Source: Himantopus leucocephalus
Lineage: Eukaryota > Chordata > Aves > Charadriiformes > Recurvirostridae
Assembly (NCBI GenBank): GCA_003993805.1
Contig: RSEF01000003.1
Coordinates: 79,434,705-79,498,704 of the forward strand
Length of the DNA stretch: 64,000 bases
Direction: 5' to 3'
Notes under the pieces: generated by a model
What the model saw: the letters and a program-made list of their open reading frames with translations, nothing else
What the model was told of the DNA's origin: nothing
Database searches by the model: none
Program-made: the position numbers and the translations under genes
In this document: in pieces, positions 36,590 through 47,499 of the stretch
How the letters are laid out: every line of letters begins with the position of its first letter
Numbering within the stretch: position 1 is the first letter of the stretch

Positions 36590-36760
36590 GGAGCGGCGGG
36601 CGGCAGGCAGGCAGGCGCGGCGGCGGCGGCAGGAAGCGGCGGAGGAAGCTGGGCCGCAGCCAGGGCCGCGCCGCGCCGCGCCGCGCCGCGCCGCTCCGCT
36701 CCGCCCGGCGCGGCCCGCCCCCGGCCTCGCCGCGCCGCTCCCCGCCCCAGCCCCGGCTTC
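36590..36760 (-). other. USP45: Probable non-coding first exon of USP45
   Basis: On the minus strand a good donor (exon ...CCGCTCC, intron GTGAGTGCG) sits at 36590/36589 inside a dense CpG island, with GC-box-like runs upstream. This is where the 5' untranslated exon of USP45 is expected, since the ATG exon at 27.7 kb has an acceptor just before its start codon. The transcription start (right end) is a guess. Confidence 0.55.
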
Positions 36761-37796
36761 GGCCCAGGACGGCTCCCCGGGACGGCGGGAGGGCTGTCCC
36801 CGGCGCCTTACGAGCTCGGGCAAGGGGGGTGCGGCCGGGGCAGGGAGCGTGTAGGGCGGGGGGAATCTCCCCCCGGGTAGGAAGGGCGGGCGGGAACCGG
36901 GGCCCGCTGAGAGGCAGCAGGTAGCGGCAGGTCTGGCTGCGGGGCACCTGAGAAACTCGAGGGGAAAAGTAGGGGAGGGGACGCAAAGGAAGGGAGACAC
37001 GGTGGGGTTCCCTTCGCATCTGGGTTTGGCGGGGTCCTGTGGAAAGGCCTGGAGATGGCGGACTGGACTTGCGCCCGTGGGGAGCAAGCGAAGGCCGTGC
37101 GCAGGGGTGTGGGCGTCAGACCAGGACAGTGGGTAGCCAGAGGTGATGCAGAAGGGTCTGGGCCCTGGGCAGATGTTCAAGGTAGCCACCGCGGGAGGGA
37201 CTGGAGGGAGACGAGAATTAAAGGTGCATATCCCAGCGGAGGGACAGGCAGAGTTATGGGTGTCCAGAGACTGGGATTAGAGATTGAAGTCAGCATGCGG
37301 CTGGGCAGCTAAGGGGGGCTTTATTTGGACAGAAGGCAAATCTGAATTAAGGACTGAGAGGCGGTAGTTTTATTGGAATAAGATTATCCAGTGATGAGGC
37401 ACAGAGAAAAAAGGGGGAAAAGGTGATGTTGCTGCGGCACCCCTCAGAAAACACGGATGGAGAACCTGTAGCGGATCTGCTGACAAACAGGCTGAAAGAA
37501 TGGTTAGAGAAGCATGTAGAAGTCATTGGACCAGGCAAAGACAAGATGTCAAGAAGAGTATTGTTGAAAAACGTTGACAGATTAAGCGGGATTTGATTTA
37601 GGGTGGAGGAATTCTTCAGGCACTTCAGTGACAGTGGTGACAACTGAGCGCCGAGATCTGCAGGCAGACTGCAGAGCCTCTAACAGAGGAGTCCCAGACA
37701 CGGGTTGTGAGCACCGTGTTCATGGAGTCTGCACGTGAAAGGGAGAAAGAATACGGGACAACAATCTGAAACAAATTGGATCGAGATGTAGATCCT

Positions 37797-38093
37797 CCCG
37801 CACAGGAGAGATTAGAGAATTATTGCACTGCAAGAGCAATAACTAGGTTAAAAGGCTAGAGAGAAGGAAGGAAAAGTGAACGTGGGTGAAAGGGGCGTAG
37901 TATGATGTGAAAGGGAATACGTTCGTTTAGCACAGAGAGGAGACNCCCGCACAGGAGAGATTAGAGAATTATTGCACTGCAAGAGCAATAACTAGGTTAA
38001 AAGGTTAGAGAGAAGGAAGGAAAAGTGAACATGGGTGAAAGGGGCGTAGTGTGATGTGAAAGGGAATACGTTCGTTTAGCACAGAGAGGAGAC
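37797..38093. repeat. 148-base duplication joined by a single N
   Basis: Copy 37797-37944, N at 37945, copy 37946-38093. The copies have the same length and differ at only about three single bases. The N exactly at the junction suggests an assembly join of two haplotypes rather than a real tandem repeat. Confidence 0.95.
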
Positions 38094-38228
38094 ACAGAAA
38101 TGTCTGGAAAAGGTAGAACGTCGGGGCACTGGCAGAAGGGGAAGGCAAGCAAAGGAGGTGGAAGAGATGAAGTGAAAAAATGTTTCCCAAAGGAAACCTT
38201 TTGAATTCTGTGCAGAGAGTGAGGACAG

Positions 38229-38557
38229 CAGGCTTTATGCATAGGTTCCCATGTGTTGGGGAAAATGGGATATAAATTAAGAGTTGCGTGTTAGGAAAAC
38301 AGATTTGCCACAGGAATCAGCCAGGGCCCCAGCTTTCCTCTGGAAGCATTCAACAATGCAAAAGCCGAAGCAGAGCCAAAGAAAGCCAATGGNCAGGCTT
38401 TATGCATAGGTTCCCATGTGTTGGGGAAAATGGGATACAAATTAAGAGTTGCGTGTTAGGAAAACAGATTTGCTACAGGAATCAGCCAGGTCCCCAGCTT
38501 TCCTCTGGAAGCATTCAACAACGCAAAAGCCGAAGCAGAGCCAAAGAAAGCCAGTGG
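38229..38557. repeat. 164-base duplication joined by a single N
   Basis: Copy 38229-38392, N at 38393, copy 38394-38557, starting CAGGCTTTATGCATAGG in both. About five single-base differences. Same pattern as the duplication 0.3 kb to the left. Confidence 0.95.
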
Positions 38558-40271
38558 TGAGATTGAATCATGTCTGGGGTTTGGTAGTGACAGAAAATGA
38601 AGGGTCAAGGGCAAAGAAGAAAGAAATACAAAAAGCATCAGCAATCAGAGGCATGAAAGAAGGAAAAGAGAAAGCAGAGAGGGGAGGCCAAAGGCAAATA
38701 ATAAAGCATGGTGAAGAATACTATGGGAAGGCTGAAAAGTTTGTGCAGGGAAAAAAACCCAGGTGATAGTCAGAAAAAGAAGATGCGGTAACAAAAAAAA
38801 ATCAGAAAGGCAGTAAGACTTGGTGCAAGCCTAGGTCTGTGAACCATTTCTTCACCCAATGAAGGCTTCAGTCAAATGAGAAGATAAGCATAAAGAGTGC
38901 GCAAGGGTAAATGCAGCTGGGTAATCAGCTGGGACATGACGCCACTGGGGATGAGTGTGGGAGGCTGTGCAGAAATGGAGAAAGAGGGAACTGAAGAAGA
39001 GGTGAAATGGAGAGAGAGTCCCAAGAGGTGAAATGAAGAAAGCTGCTGAGGAGGGGTTGAGTGAGTGCTGGATGACAGTGCCATGAAGGCGAGGGGAGAA
39101 TTGAATTTGCTGCTTCCCACCCTTTCACCGACCGGGGGAGTTTGTGTAGCTTGATCTCCTCTGGCTTCAGGCTCTCAGTCTTTCACAAGATGGCTGGTGG
39201 GTCATTCCTATTTCTGCAAGGAAGCTAGGGCGTTCACTCTTTGTGTTTGTATATTTGTGATCCAGGGTCAAATTTAAACCATAACTTAATTTATAGAAAT
39301 GCAATTTCATGTGAATATGCATTTAATACCACAAGTATGGGATAAGCTTTATGGTCCTTTTAACAATATATGCAATAAATGGAGAGTAACTGTGGTCATT
39401 AGTTTACTACAGATAAAATATACAGTAAATCATACTGGAAAAGATAAGTTGTGTATTCTGCCCGTACCTTGTTGAAAATGGAAAACAAATAAAACTTCGA
39501 CTCATATATATATATATATAGATACACAGCTTCAAAGAGACAATTTGCAAATGCCTGTCAAGGAGGCCATATGGAGAGGCTGGCAGAAGGGCAGCTAGTG
39601 AACCAGTTATATGTGCCAGGTTCAATTTGTCACACTTTGCAGTACTGAGAAGTATTTTGCTCTCCTTTTGAGAAGGAGAACTCTCATTAGTAAGGATTCG
39701 ACAGTGTACTCCTCGAAACGCAGCCTTTACAGAGAGGAAAGGTCCAGCACGCCCGCCTTTAAAGACTGGAGCTGCTGGTACAGTTATGTATCTGTAAAGG
39801 TATGCAGTAAATACGGAGTACTGGTTTAGAACACGTTGAACAAGAAGAACCCTCATTTCTCCACTTAAAACGCATCTTGGCCATCAGGCCTTGGGGCTGG
39901 AAGACTGACAGCCACCAAAGCTTATCGAAACCAGGGATGGTGGCTGTTGCCCTCGGACCACTGCTCCTGCGGCTGTCAGGGGACTGTGGCAAGGGTGAAA
40001 GCGGTGCAGGCCAGTGCTAAAATCACCTTTTCTCCTCAGGTTTTGGAATTACTCTGGATTCACAAGGGGGAAAAAAAAAACCAAAACCAAAAATGATTGT
40101 TTTTAACCCAGCCTGCCTAACTCCGGTGGTGCTTCCTCAGCCCCACCGCCGGATCGAGGCCTCCGCACCTCTGAGGAGAAGGCGGCGCCGCCCGAGGAGC
40201 CGTCTCCTCCCCCGGCGGCGGGGCGGGCGGCAGGGAGGGCCCGGGCGGCCGCCATCTTCGTCGGCGGGCTG

Positions 40272-40356
40272 ATGGGGGCCGGGGGCTGGGGCTGGTGGCG
40301 GGCGGCGCGGGCCCTGCGGGCGGCGAGCGGCGGCCGGTGGCGGGCGGCGGCGCCTG
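40272..40356 (+). CDS. TSTD3: TSTD3 coding exon 1
   Basis: 85 bases, donor GTGAGC. Encodes MGAGGWGWWRAARALRAASG and then GRWRAAAP plus one base of Gly29. This exon holds most of the proposed targeting sequence. Confidence 0.88.
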
Positions 40357-42455
40357 GTGAGCCGGCGGGGCGGCGCGGAGTGGCGGCCGGGGGCGGTTTG
40401 CCGGCGCCTTGGGGGGAGCCCTGTGTGAATACGGTGGAGGTTCTTAGGGGCGATGGGCTTCCCCGAGAGGCCGGGGGCCGGCGGTGGGCTCACGGGCTGC
40501 CCCTCTCCGTCAGGTCCCGGGGCGGCGGGTGGCGCCAGCCGCGGCCTCTGCGCCGGCGGGGCGCCGAGCCTTTCCTACCAGGAGCTCAAAGACTTGAAGA
40601 AGGCCAACGTCCTCCACATAGATGTGCGGGAGAGGTGGGAGATCGACAAGTTTGGAAAGATCCCGGCGTCCGTCAACATACCGCGTGAGTCGGGGCGTTG
40701 GGTGTTGCCCTGTGGTTGATGGTCTGGTCTGTGGGCGAGCGGCGGTGGCTGAGCACAGAGGGGTGTGCGAGACAGCCGTAGTGTGTTGTGAGGCTAAACC
40801 TCTCCTCCAGAGGAATCGGAAAGAAGCCTTACAGCATGAGCCTGTCTGTGGATGGAGAATAAATGAGACTTCTTTNAAAAGGGACTTTTTTTTTTTTTTT
40901 TTTTTTTTTCCCCGTATTTCCCAGTGGGTGAATTAGTGGAAGCGCTACAAATGGACCCAGCGGAGTTCAAGGTGCAGTACAATCAAAAGATGCCGGCCAA
41001 GTCGGACCCTGTGGTTTTCTCCTGCTTGGCAGGAACAAGAAGTAAACAAGCCCTCGGTTTTGCCACGTCCTTGGGTTTCAGCAGGTAAGCTTCTGTGCGT
41101 AGGGATGGCCTCCCCCTGTGGAGAAGAACTCTTACTCAGCTTCTTATGGGCCAGGGTAAAAATTTAAGTGTGGAATATGAACAAAGTGACTGATATTTGA
41201 GATAGACACCTTCTCTAGTCTCTACTGGACTTTGAAAGACACTGTTGGGTGTTCCAGCAAAGGGAGGTGTATCGCCTTGTGAAAAAACCTCTCAGTAGCT
41301 CTGCGCATGTGCCGCAGGTGATGCAATCTGCTGCAAGACCATGCTGCCACTGAAGGGTCCTTCTGCCTCTTGGGACTCCCTTGCCAAGACGTTGCTTCCT
41401 TATACAGCTTCATAAGCACAAGTCCTGAGATGAAGGATGATTGGAAAGGTGGAGAACTGCTCACCTTGGTAGAAGTACAGTCTTAAATGGCATTAAATAG
41501 TTTATGAAACCACACCCTTTGTTAAATTGCAGTTCCACCTGTACTGTTCACTGTTGACAAAGTACGCCCTCACTTTCAGTAAAGCATTGGATTGTTTGCG
41601 AGGAGTAAAGCAGTGAAGGCAATAGCTAAAAAGACAATGAGATTGATAGAGTGAAAGCAAAAAGAGCGTTTGGTTGGCAGAATTGTGCCAGAACGTGCCT
41701 CGCGGGCTTGAAGACTGCAGGTAGAATTTTAAAAAATTGGTTGTTTCATTATGTTTTCGCTAAACTGCAATTAATGAACTGGAATATCCCTACTAATTCT
41801 TGTCAAAAGTATGGAACCATGTTCTTGTTTTATAAATACATTGTTTTAGTATGTGCAAAATACCCTCCATTACCTGTTTTTCATGCTGCTTTATTGAAAG
41901 AGTCAGTATTGTTTTGCATGGTGGGTTTTTGTTTTCCAGAGTTAAGTTTCATGCAGGCTTATGCCAGATCTATAGAGAATGTAGGTTTGCAAGTGTGCTG
42001 CATTTATTTGGTGACATCTGAAGTACATAATGACATAATGACATGTAAATTTCCCACCACAGTGAGTCTGTTCTCTCTTTTTAAAAAAAGAAGTGGCAAA
42101 CTGTTTCATTGATCTGGCTGCTACTACTTCATGTTTGATCTCCAACATTGTGTCATTTGGAAGAAAAGAGTTACAGAACAGACTGCGTGGAAGCAGGCAG
42201 CATTAGAGTACAAGGAATGTTGATCTGGCTCATTGAAGCTAGGTGCAAGCGTATTTGATTGCGGAGAATTTCTGTATGGTTTTTTTTCTCTGATTTTTTT
42301 CATTTTGGTTTGGGTTTTTTTTGCCACATCCTCTTAGATACCCTTTTCAAGGAGAGTCCTTCTTAACGTTGTATCTTCTGCATATTTTCAGAGTACAGCA
42401 ATATGCTGGTGGCTTTGAGGATTGGGTAAAACATGAACCTCCAGAGAAAAAATGA
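40272..42455 (+). CDS. TSTD3: TSTD3, single-domain rhodanese (thiosulfate sulfurtransferase-like)
   Basis: Exons 40272-40356, 40514-40684, 40925-41084 and 42392-42455 give 480 bases, 159 residues, with every junction in phase. Residues 1-46 are rich in Arg, Ala and Gly with no acidic residue, like a mitochondrial presequence (inference). Residues 47-153 form one rhodanese domain: SYQELKDLKKANVLHIDVRE, then FGKIPASVNIP, then the active-site loop CLAGTRS with the nucleophile Cys119, and YAGGFEDW near the end. Rhodaneses move sulfane sulfur via a Cys persulfide; the true substrate of TSTD3 is not established. The gene is divergent from USP45 and convergent with CCNC, as in human, which favours TSTD3 over its paralogue TSTD1. 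The start is the first in-frame ATG in the CpG island. Confidence 0.94.
40514..40684 (+). CDS. TSTD3: TSTD3 coding exon 2
   Basis: 171 bases, acceptor CCGTCAG, donor GTGAGT. Encodes residues 29-85 and the first base of Leu86, including the first rhodanese beta strand and helix with the IDVRE motif. Confidence 0.95.
40925..41084 (+). CDS. TSTD3: TSTD3 coding exon 3 with active-site Cys
   Basis: 160 bases, acceptor TTTCCCAG, donor GTAAGC. Encodes GELVEALQMDPAEFKVQYNQ and onward to the VVFSCLAGTRSKQA active-site loop (Cys119). The acceptor is preceded by an uninterrupted run of 24 T (40886-40909). Confidence 0.96.
42392..42455 (+). CDS. TSTD3: TSTD3 terminal coding exon
   Basis: 64 bases, acceptor ATTTTCAG. 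Encodes VQQYAGGFEDWVKHEPPEKK followed by TGA at 42453-42455. The YAGGFxxW motif is the usual end of small rhodanese domains. Confidence 0.96.
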
Positions 42456-42665
42456 AGATGACTACCCCAACCCTTGCCCCATCAAGGCTTCAGGATGGTT
42501 TGTAGGTTTTAAAAGTATGTGCACTCCACTTCCAGAATACAGCCTGCTCCTTCTTTCTTGTGTAAATAGATAAGCACCTCTAAATAGCCATGCACATCAA
42601 CTGCTTGGTTTAACATATCTAAAGACTATGACATGAATAAAGGACATAAAATTTGTTCAGCCGTT
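42456..42665 (+). terminator. TSTD3: TSTD3 3' UTR with polyadenylation signal
   Basis: AATAAA at 42636-42641, about 180 bases after the stop, with cleavage expected near 42655-42665. A second AATAAA-type hexamer lies near 42781. Confidence 0.75.
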
Positions 42666-45600
42666 AATTCAGGCTATGTTTTTTGGTGAAAGTATGTGAA
42701 GGGAACCTAAATGCTTATTACGTTTACTAAGATTTTTGTATGATGTAGTTTATGACTATTTAAACTAATGATGATAGGACAAATAAAATTATCCTTTCCC
42801 AAATAACTGCGTTGGGTAGTTTGTTTAGAATAGTTACACTGCAGATATTCTAACGGAATTGGGGTGACAGCCCTAAGCACAGGTTTATTATGTTTCATGT
42901 GTAGCTGGAGTTTTAAAATAGTTGCTGTGTTATTAAAGAGAACACAGAGAGTACCAATTTTTAGGTTTGTACTATGTGATTGTAAGGCCAAAACTTCATT
43001 ACTGCTCAGAAAATACAAAGGGAAACTGACCTGATGCTACAATACTTGCTGTTCAAAATGTTGTACAATTCCTTATTTTAAAAGTATATCTATTTTTATA
43101 CACAGATCTGCTTCTGAGCACAAAATGCTATACATCCAGTCAACAACTTCTTTTCCTTCAGCAGCTCAGTATCCAGTGAGAACTTGCCTGTATTTTATTA
43201 TTAGAGAGGTGTAATCATTTGAGGCTGGAAAATTTGAGATGTCCAAGGAAGTTACAAAACTCCCTTCTTTTATGTACGTTAATTTGTGTGTCTTAAACTT
43301 TAAAAAACAAACCAGCCCATCCCATCCCCACCTACAAATTTGCATAATCATAATTTTAAGGATTTGTTTGTTTGTTTTTTAATGCTGTTAGCAGTTCAAG
43401 GGAACTAGCAAAGGTGAATTACTTTGGCCTCTAGAAAATTTAAGTCTTAGCACAGAAGTTCAGGACTCTGCAGGATGTCTGGAAAAAAGGAATTAAAATT
43501 TCTGGTTCTGCTCTAATCGGTATTGCGGGCAACGTGCACTTACCCTACAGCTCTTCCATTCTGACAGTGCAGTCTGCATGGTGAGAAGAGGACCTAAAAA
43601 ACGTACCCTCTCAAGTTTAGAGAACAGAGAAGAAAAATTAACTAATCTTACTGGAATTTTATTTCTAACCAGTCCCGCGGTCTCTCTGCAGTCATTTGTT
43701 TCTAGAGAACTCCTGTAGTTGGCACGGCCAGCTGTGTTAGCTGTGCTGCCCTGACTGTGGATCTCACGTGGGTTTCGTTCTCTCGTCTTTGCTAATAGAG
43801 ACCCCGTAGTGTAGCTGTCGTCATAGTGAGTAACGAGTGCATTTTTCTTCAAAGTATCATTGCCTTTTTAGCGGTTTTACTGCTATATTTTGTTTCCAAT
43901 CCATAAAAAAAACCCAAAGCAACTTAAGAACCCGAATTTAGACTAATTTCCAAAACACTGGTTTAGTTTAACTGATGAATTAATGGGAGTAAGATGAAAT
44001 TAAAATGCCGGGATGAGTATGGGTGTTACCTTGTTGTGGTTGGTTACTCTGCAGTTCTCACTATCTTACTCTTTGAAGGGTCTTTTCCAGACTGGATCGG
44101 GAACTGTTGACAGATGCCAACATTTTTTTTAGATTTAGCCAAATCCTATGATCTATTAATTCTGCCTGATTAACATGACCTAGACTGTCAGTTTCACGAT
44201 GCTGTGGGCACATAGTCAAAGGGGCAACTGAAGCCTGCTGTTGGCTGCATTGTGCCAGGCCTCACCAGGACTAACGATGCCTTTTTGATCTGGATCATTA
44301 AGGTCAGATTGCATAGGAAATTCGAAAATATTTAGCTAAACATGTAATTAATGATGCCTAGCTGTATTGACCAAGCCACCAAACATCAGCATACAGATGA
44401 ACAAAGCAAGGTCTAACCAGCTAAGCTTAGTCAGGATTTATCTAAAACTACACAAAAAATGAGCAGCAAACAGTCATATTGTGTCACACCAAGATCTGTC
44501 TAGCCCATCATGTTCTGTTTGGCAGCAACTGCTAATAAAAATCTGAGGAAGAGCATAAAGCAGCATACATAGTGATACAATCCCCAGATTATCCTCATTT
44601 ACAACTCAGGGTGCTTTGATACTTCAGGCTTTGCGTGTCTTGGTATGTTTGGGTATTTATAAATTTTCAACACACACTCCCAGCAGTCACAGCAGGCTGC
44701 ACTGGCTTTAACAATGTGTTGTGAGAAATCGTCTTTCCCTTTGCTGCTTTGCAACCTGCCACGTAGTGTTTTCATCAGATGCTCCTGCTTCTTCTGCCAG
44801 AAGTGGTGAACAGTCGTCACCTCACCGGTCTTCACACCACTTAAGATTTTTCTAGACCTCTGCTATCTTTTCTGAACTGAAGACTTGTGGATTTATTTTA
44901 ATAGGAAAGCCACTATATAACTATTTTTTATTTTTATTAGTTTTTACTAGTTTTGGTAGTTCTTTGCAAGGTGTTTCTCAAACTATTTCTAGCTTGTCAA
45001 AGTTGATGATCCTTTCCATGTCTTCCTTACATAGATATAACTTGCTTTTCAAATAATGCTTTTTGAGTTAAATAACTTGTCTGATCCAGTTCACTTTGCT
45101 TCCTTTTAGATTTTTCCTTAAGTCCTTTTGGCACAGATGGCCTGTGTTTGCTTTGACACTTTGCTGTCACCTATAACCATATAATCTGTGAAGAGTTTCA
45201 GCTACCTCTCTTTAAATGAAATACCCAATTTTTATGCATTTCTCTCCTTTGAAATGAAGCACAGTAAAGGTGATGTTTTCTGTCTGGTTGGTAGCAAAGC
45301 TGTTCAATTTGTATTATGTTCCATTTCCTGTTGTTCCAATTTACATCTTTCTTTTTATAACTGTCATCACTGAATCCAGTTCCATTGACTGCACTTAATT
45401 GCCTTTCACTGATTATACGGGAATCAGAGCTGCTAAAAACTATCCTCACCTCCTCAGCAGAGAAATGACTTAAGATACTTCTATTTACCGTCAAGAAGTG
45501 CCTGACACTTTAGCTCTGAGGTTTAGGTCACATAGGTAATTTAGGTGTGAAGTAAAGTCTGCTAAGACTCTTGAGCAGCAAGAAAACTTTTAATCGTTCC

Positions 45601-45735
45601 AGCCAGAATTGTTCATAAATAGCGTGAAATCCCTAATTTCAAAACATTAGCTTTCTTAGCAGATTATGTGGTACATGTGAGAAGACTGATGTTTACCTAA
45701 AGAACAGTTCCTGTTTAAGAACTCCACACAGTGGT
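42666..45735. other. Intergenic DNA between TSTD3 and CCNC 3' ends
   Basis: No exon recognised on either strand. Contains a possible old CR1 remnant at 44.47-44.90 kb; otherwise AT-rich unique-looking sequence. Confidence 0.7.
44470..44900 (-). repeat. Possible ancient CR1-like remnant
   Basis: Plus strand near 44477-44560 (GTGTCACACCAAGATCTGTC, TAGCCCATCATGTTCTGTT) and near 44845-44875 (ATTTTTCTAGACCTCTGCTA) resembles antisense CR1 3' sequence seen across amniotes. The match is patchy, and the middle part (44600-44830) is not convincing. Confidence 0.4.
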
Positions 45736-47444
45736 CAAGTTGCATTGATTTATTTCTAGTCCCCAAGTCCACATACAAATAGCACATTTTAGACTTCAAG
45801 AAACAAAGGCAAATAGCCAAATTCCAATTCAGTCAAGTGTCTATAAAAGTTATGGGTCAAACGGCAACAGAAGTAGCAAAGACCAAAATGTATATGTTTT
45901 CTATCACACCAAAATGGTTTGGGCTTGTTTACCTAATGTTTTACAAAAATAACCTGAACAGAAATAAACGCTAGTGGCCGAATGGGCTACATACACACAC
46001 ACTTCAGTTACATTTCACTGAATGACCAGCCAATTACAAAGTCAGGTATTTGCAAAAACCAGGGGTTCTTTAAGGGGCCAGTTTTTTGAACGACGCATCA
46101 CAGAGCAAGGGTTCTCAAGAGTTTCCCTCCAATATTTCAGACCAATGAAATGTGTTGCTTCAGGGGGAAAAAAAAAAAAAGGAGAACAACGTTACTGCAC
46201 TTTATTTTATCATTCAATTTTTATATTTGGGCAAGTCGGCATTATTATTCAAAATGAAGTTGTACAGAACTTAATTAAAAACAAAGTTATCTAAAAATCA
46301 AGAAATTCGATTTAGGCCAATTCCTGACTTCAGTGGGATATCTGCCTGAGTAAGGAACACAGGATATGGCCCTCTGTTTGAAGGAATCTCATTTTCTCCA
46401 GCACATAATTAACCAAGGAATCCCATTTCAGTTATTCTAAAGAGTTGCTCCTAACATCACAATTAAAGTTAGCCGTATGAAGCTCACCAAAAGCTTGATC
46501 CTCTTAAATAAACTCTCTAATGAACCACACAAATTCACACTAACAGTGAAGGCAGACTAACAGTGTATATCTTTTGTACAAAAAAAAAATCCACCATAAA
46601 AAATAGCGATCATATCCAGATTCGTACTTGATTGTGAAATATTCCAATTGTACTATACAGTACGTTTACTTGCCAAAAAAAAAAAAATCATAGTATGTTG
46701 GGGTTTTTTCATTCCTAACACTTGAAATGTTTAAGAAAACTGCAGAATCACTATACATATTGCACTTCTCTGGTAAGCTGGGCTACTACGCTTCATGGCA
46801 AAAACATCCAAGTACATCTACTGAGTAAAACAGCATTTTTCTAATCCAAGAAAGGAACTGAATTTCTTTCCTGCAGCTTTCATTAAAACTGTAATAATAT
46901 TCTCCGCAGGCTCTTCTAGGCTTTGTTTCTGGAGGATTGCTGTGTTACTTGTTACAGAATCCATATTTATTTTTAAAAAAACAACCAAATTCAAGGTAAT
47001 GAATAGGTTTAACATAGAGTGCACTATCTTCCTTCAGTCACAAACAAAATGAAGACAACACAAGTCATTAATACAGTTACACTTAGGCTTCAGGTTACTG
47101 TTGCTTTAAAAATATTTCACTTCAATGGCAAGTTACAATTTTCTCAAAGCAAACAAAACCAATAATGAACTATTTGTTTTGAGTGGATAGTGTTAATCTT
47201 TTGCAGCTTGGTTTAATGTCTGATTCCTTACACTGAAAAATCTTAGTACATTTGCTCCAGCGTCAGAGAAAATGATGCAGTTTTAGAGAAAAAGCTTTCA
47301 AAAAGCTTGACACAAGCAAGCTATTTATTCTTCAAGTTCTTTGTCAATGATGTTACTACAACCTTCTGTCCATTTCATGAACACAGGAAAGATCCCAGGA
47401 TGTCTTGAGTCAAAGTGGTCCATAAAGAAATTCTTTGGAATGTT
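45725..47444 (-). terminator. CCNC: CCNC 3' UTR with polyadenylation signals
   Basis: Candidate AATAAA hexamers on the minus strand at 47324-47329 (proximal), 46201-46206 and 45749-45754 (distal). If the distal one is used, the 3' UTR is about 1.7 kb. Which is used cannot be told from sequence. Confidence 0.6.
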
Positions 47445-47499
47445 TTAAGATTGGCTATAACTAGAGTTCTGGCTACCATTTGGACCCTGTTCTCCTTCA
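47445..47499 (-). CDS. CCNC: CCNC terminal coding exon
   Basis: 55 bases, acceptor CCAAACAG. Encodes [18 protein letters not shown] and the TAA stop at 47447-47445. The Ser-rich tail is as in vertebrate cyclin C. Confidence 0.97.

Larger units (their letters stand above)
35580..37000. promoter_or_regulatory. CpG island at the USP45 promoter (with gap)
   Basis: CpG-dense from about 35.6 kb, peaking at 36.52-36.90 kb, with a (GCCGC)n run at 36669-36695 and several GC-box-like runs. It covers the presumed USP45 first exon. There is no TATA box at an obvious position, so a dispersed CpG-type promoter is likely. Confidence 0.75.
37000..40130. other. Intergenic DNA between divergent USP45 and TSTD3
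   Basis: No exon recognised. The plus strand is strikingly purine-rich from about 37.2 to 39.1 kb. It includes two N-joined duplications (37797-38093 and 38229-38557) and an (AT)n run near 39503-39521. Confidence 0.7.
40130..40720. promoter_or_regulatory. CpG island at TSTD3 promoter and exons 1-2
   Basis: Dense CpG and GC content from about 40.13 kb through exon 2. The first ATG is at 40272. No TATA box seen just upstream, so the start site is probably spread over about 40.15-40.27 kb. Confidence 0.8.

Noticed and set aside
35916..37189. Very long open frames on both strands around 36 kb
   Set aside because: They run through 382 N and flanking poly-C; the length is an artefact of unknown bases and GC-rich DNA without stops.
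41651..42112. 153-codon open frame in the last TSTD3 intron
   Set aside because: Not in phase with TSTD3 exons, no domain, low-complexity AT-rich tail.
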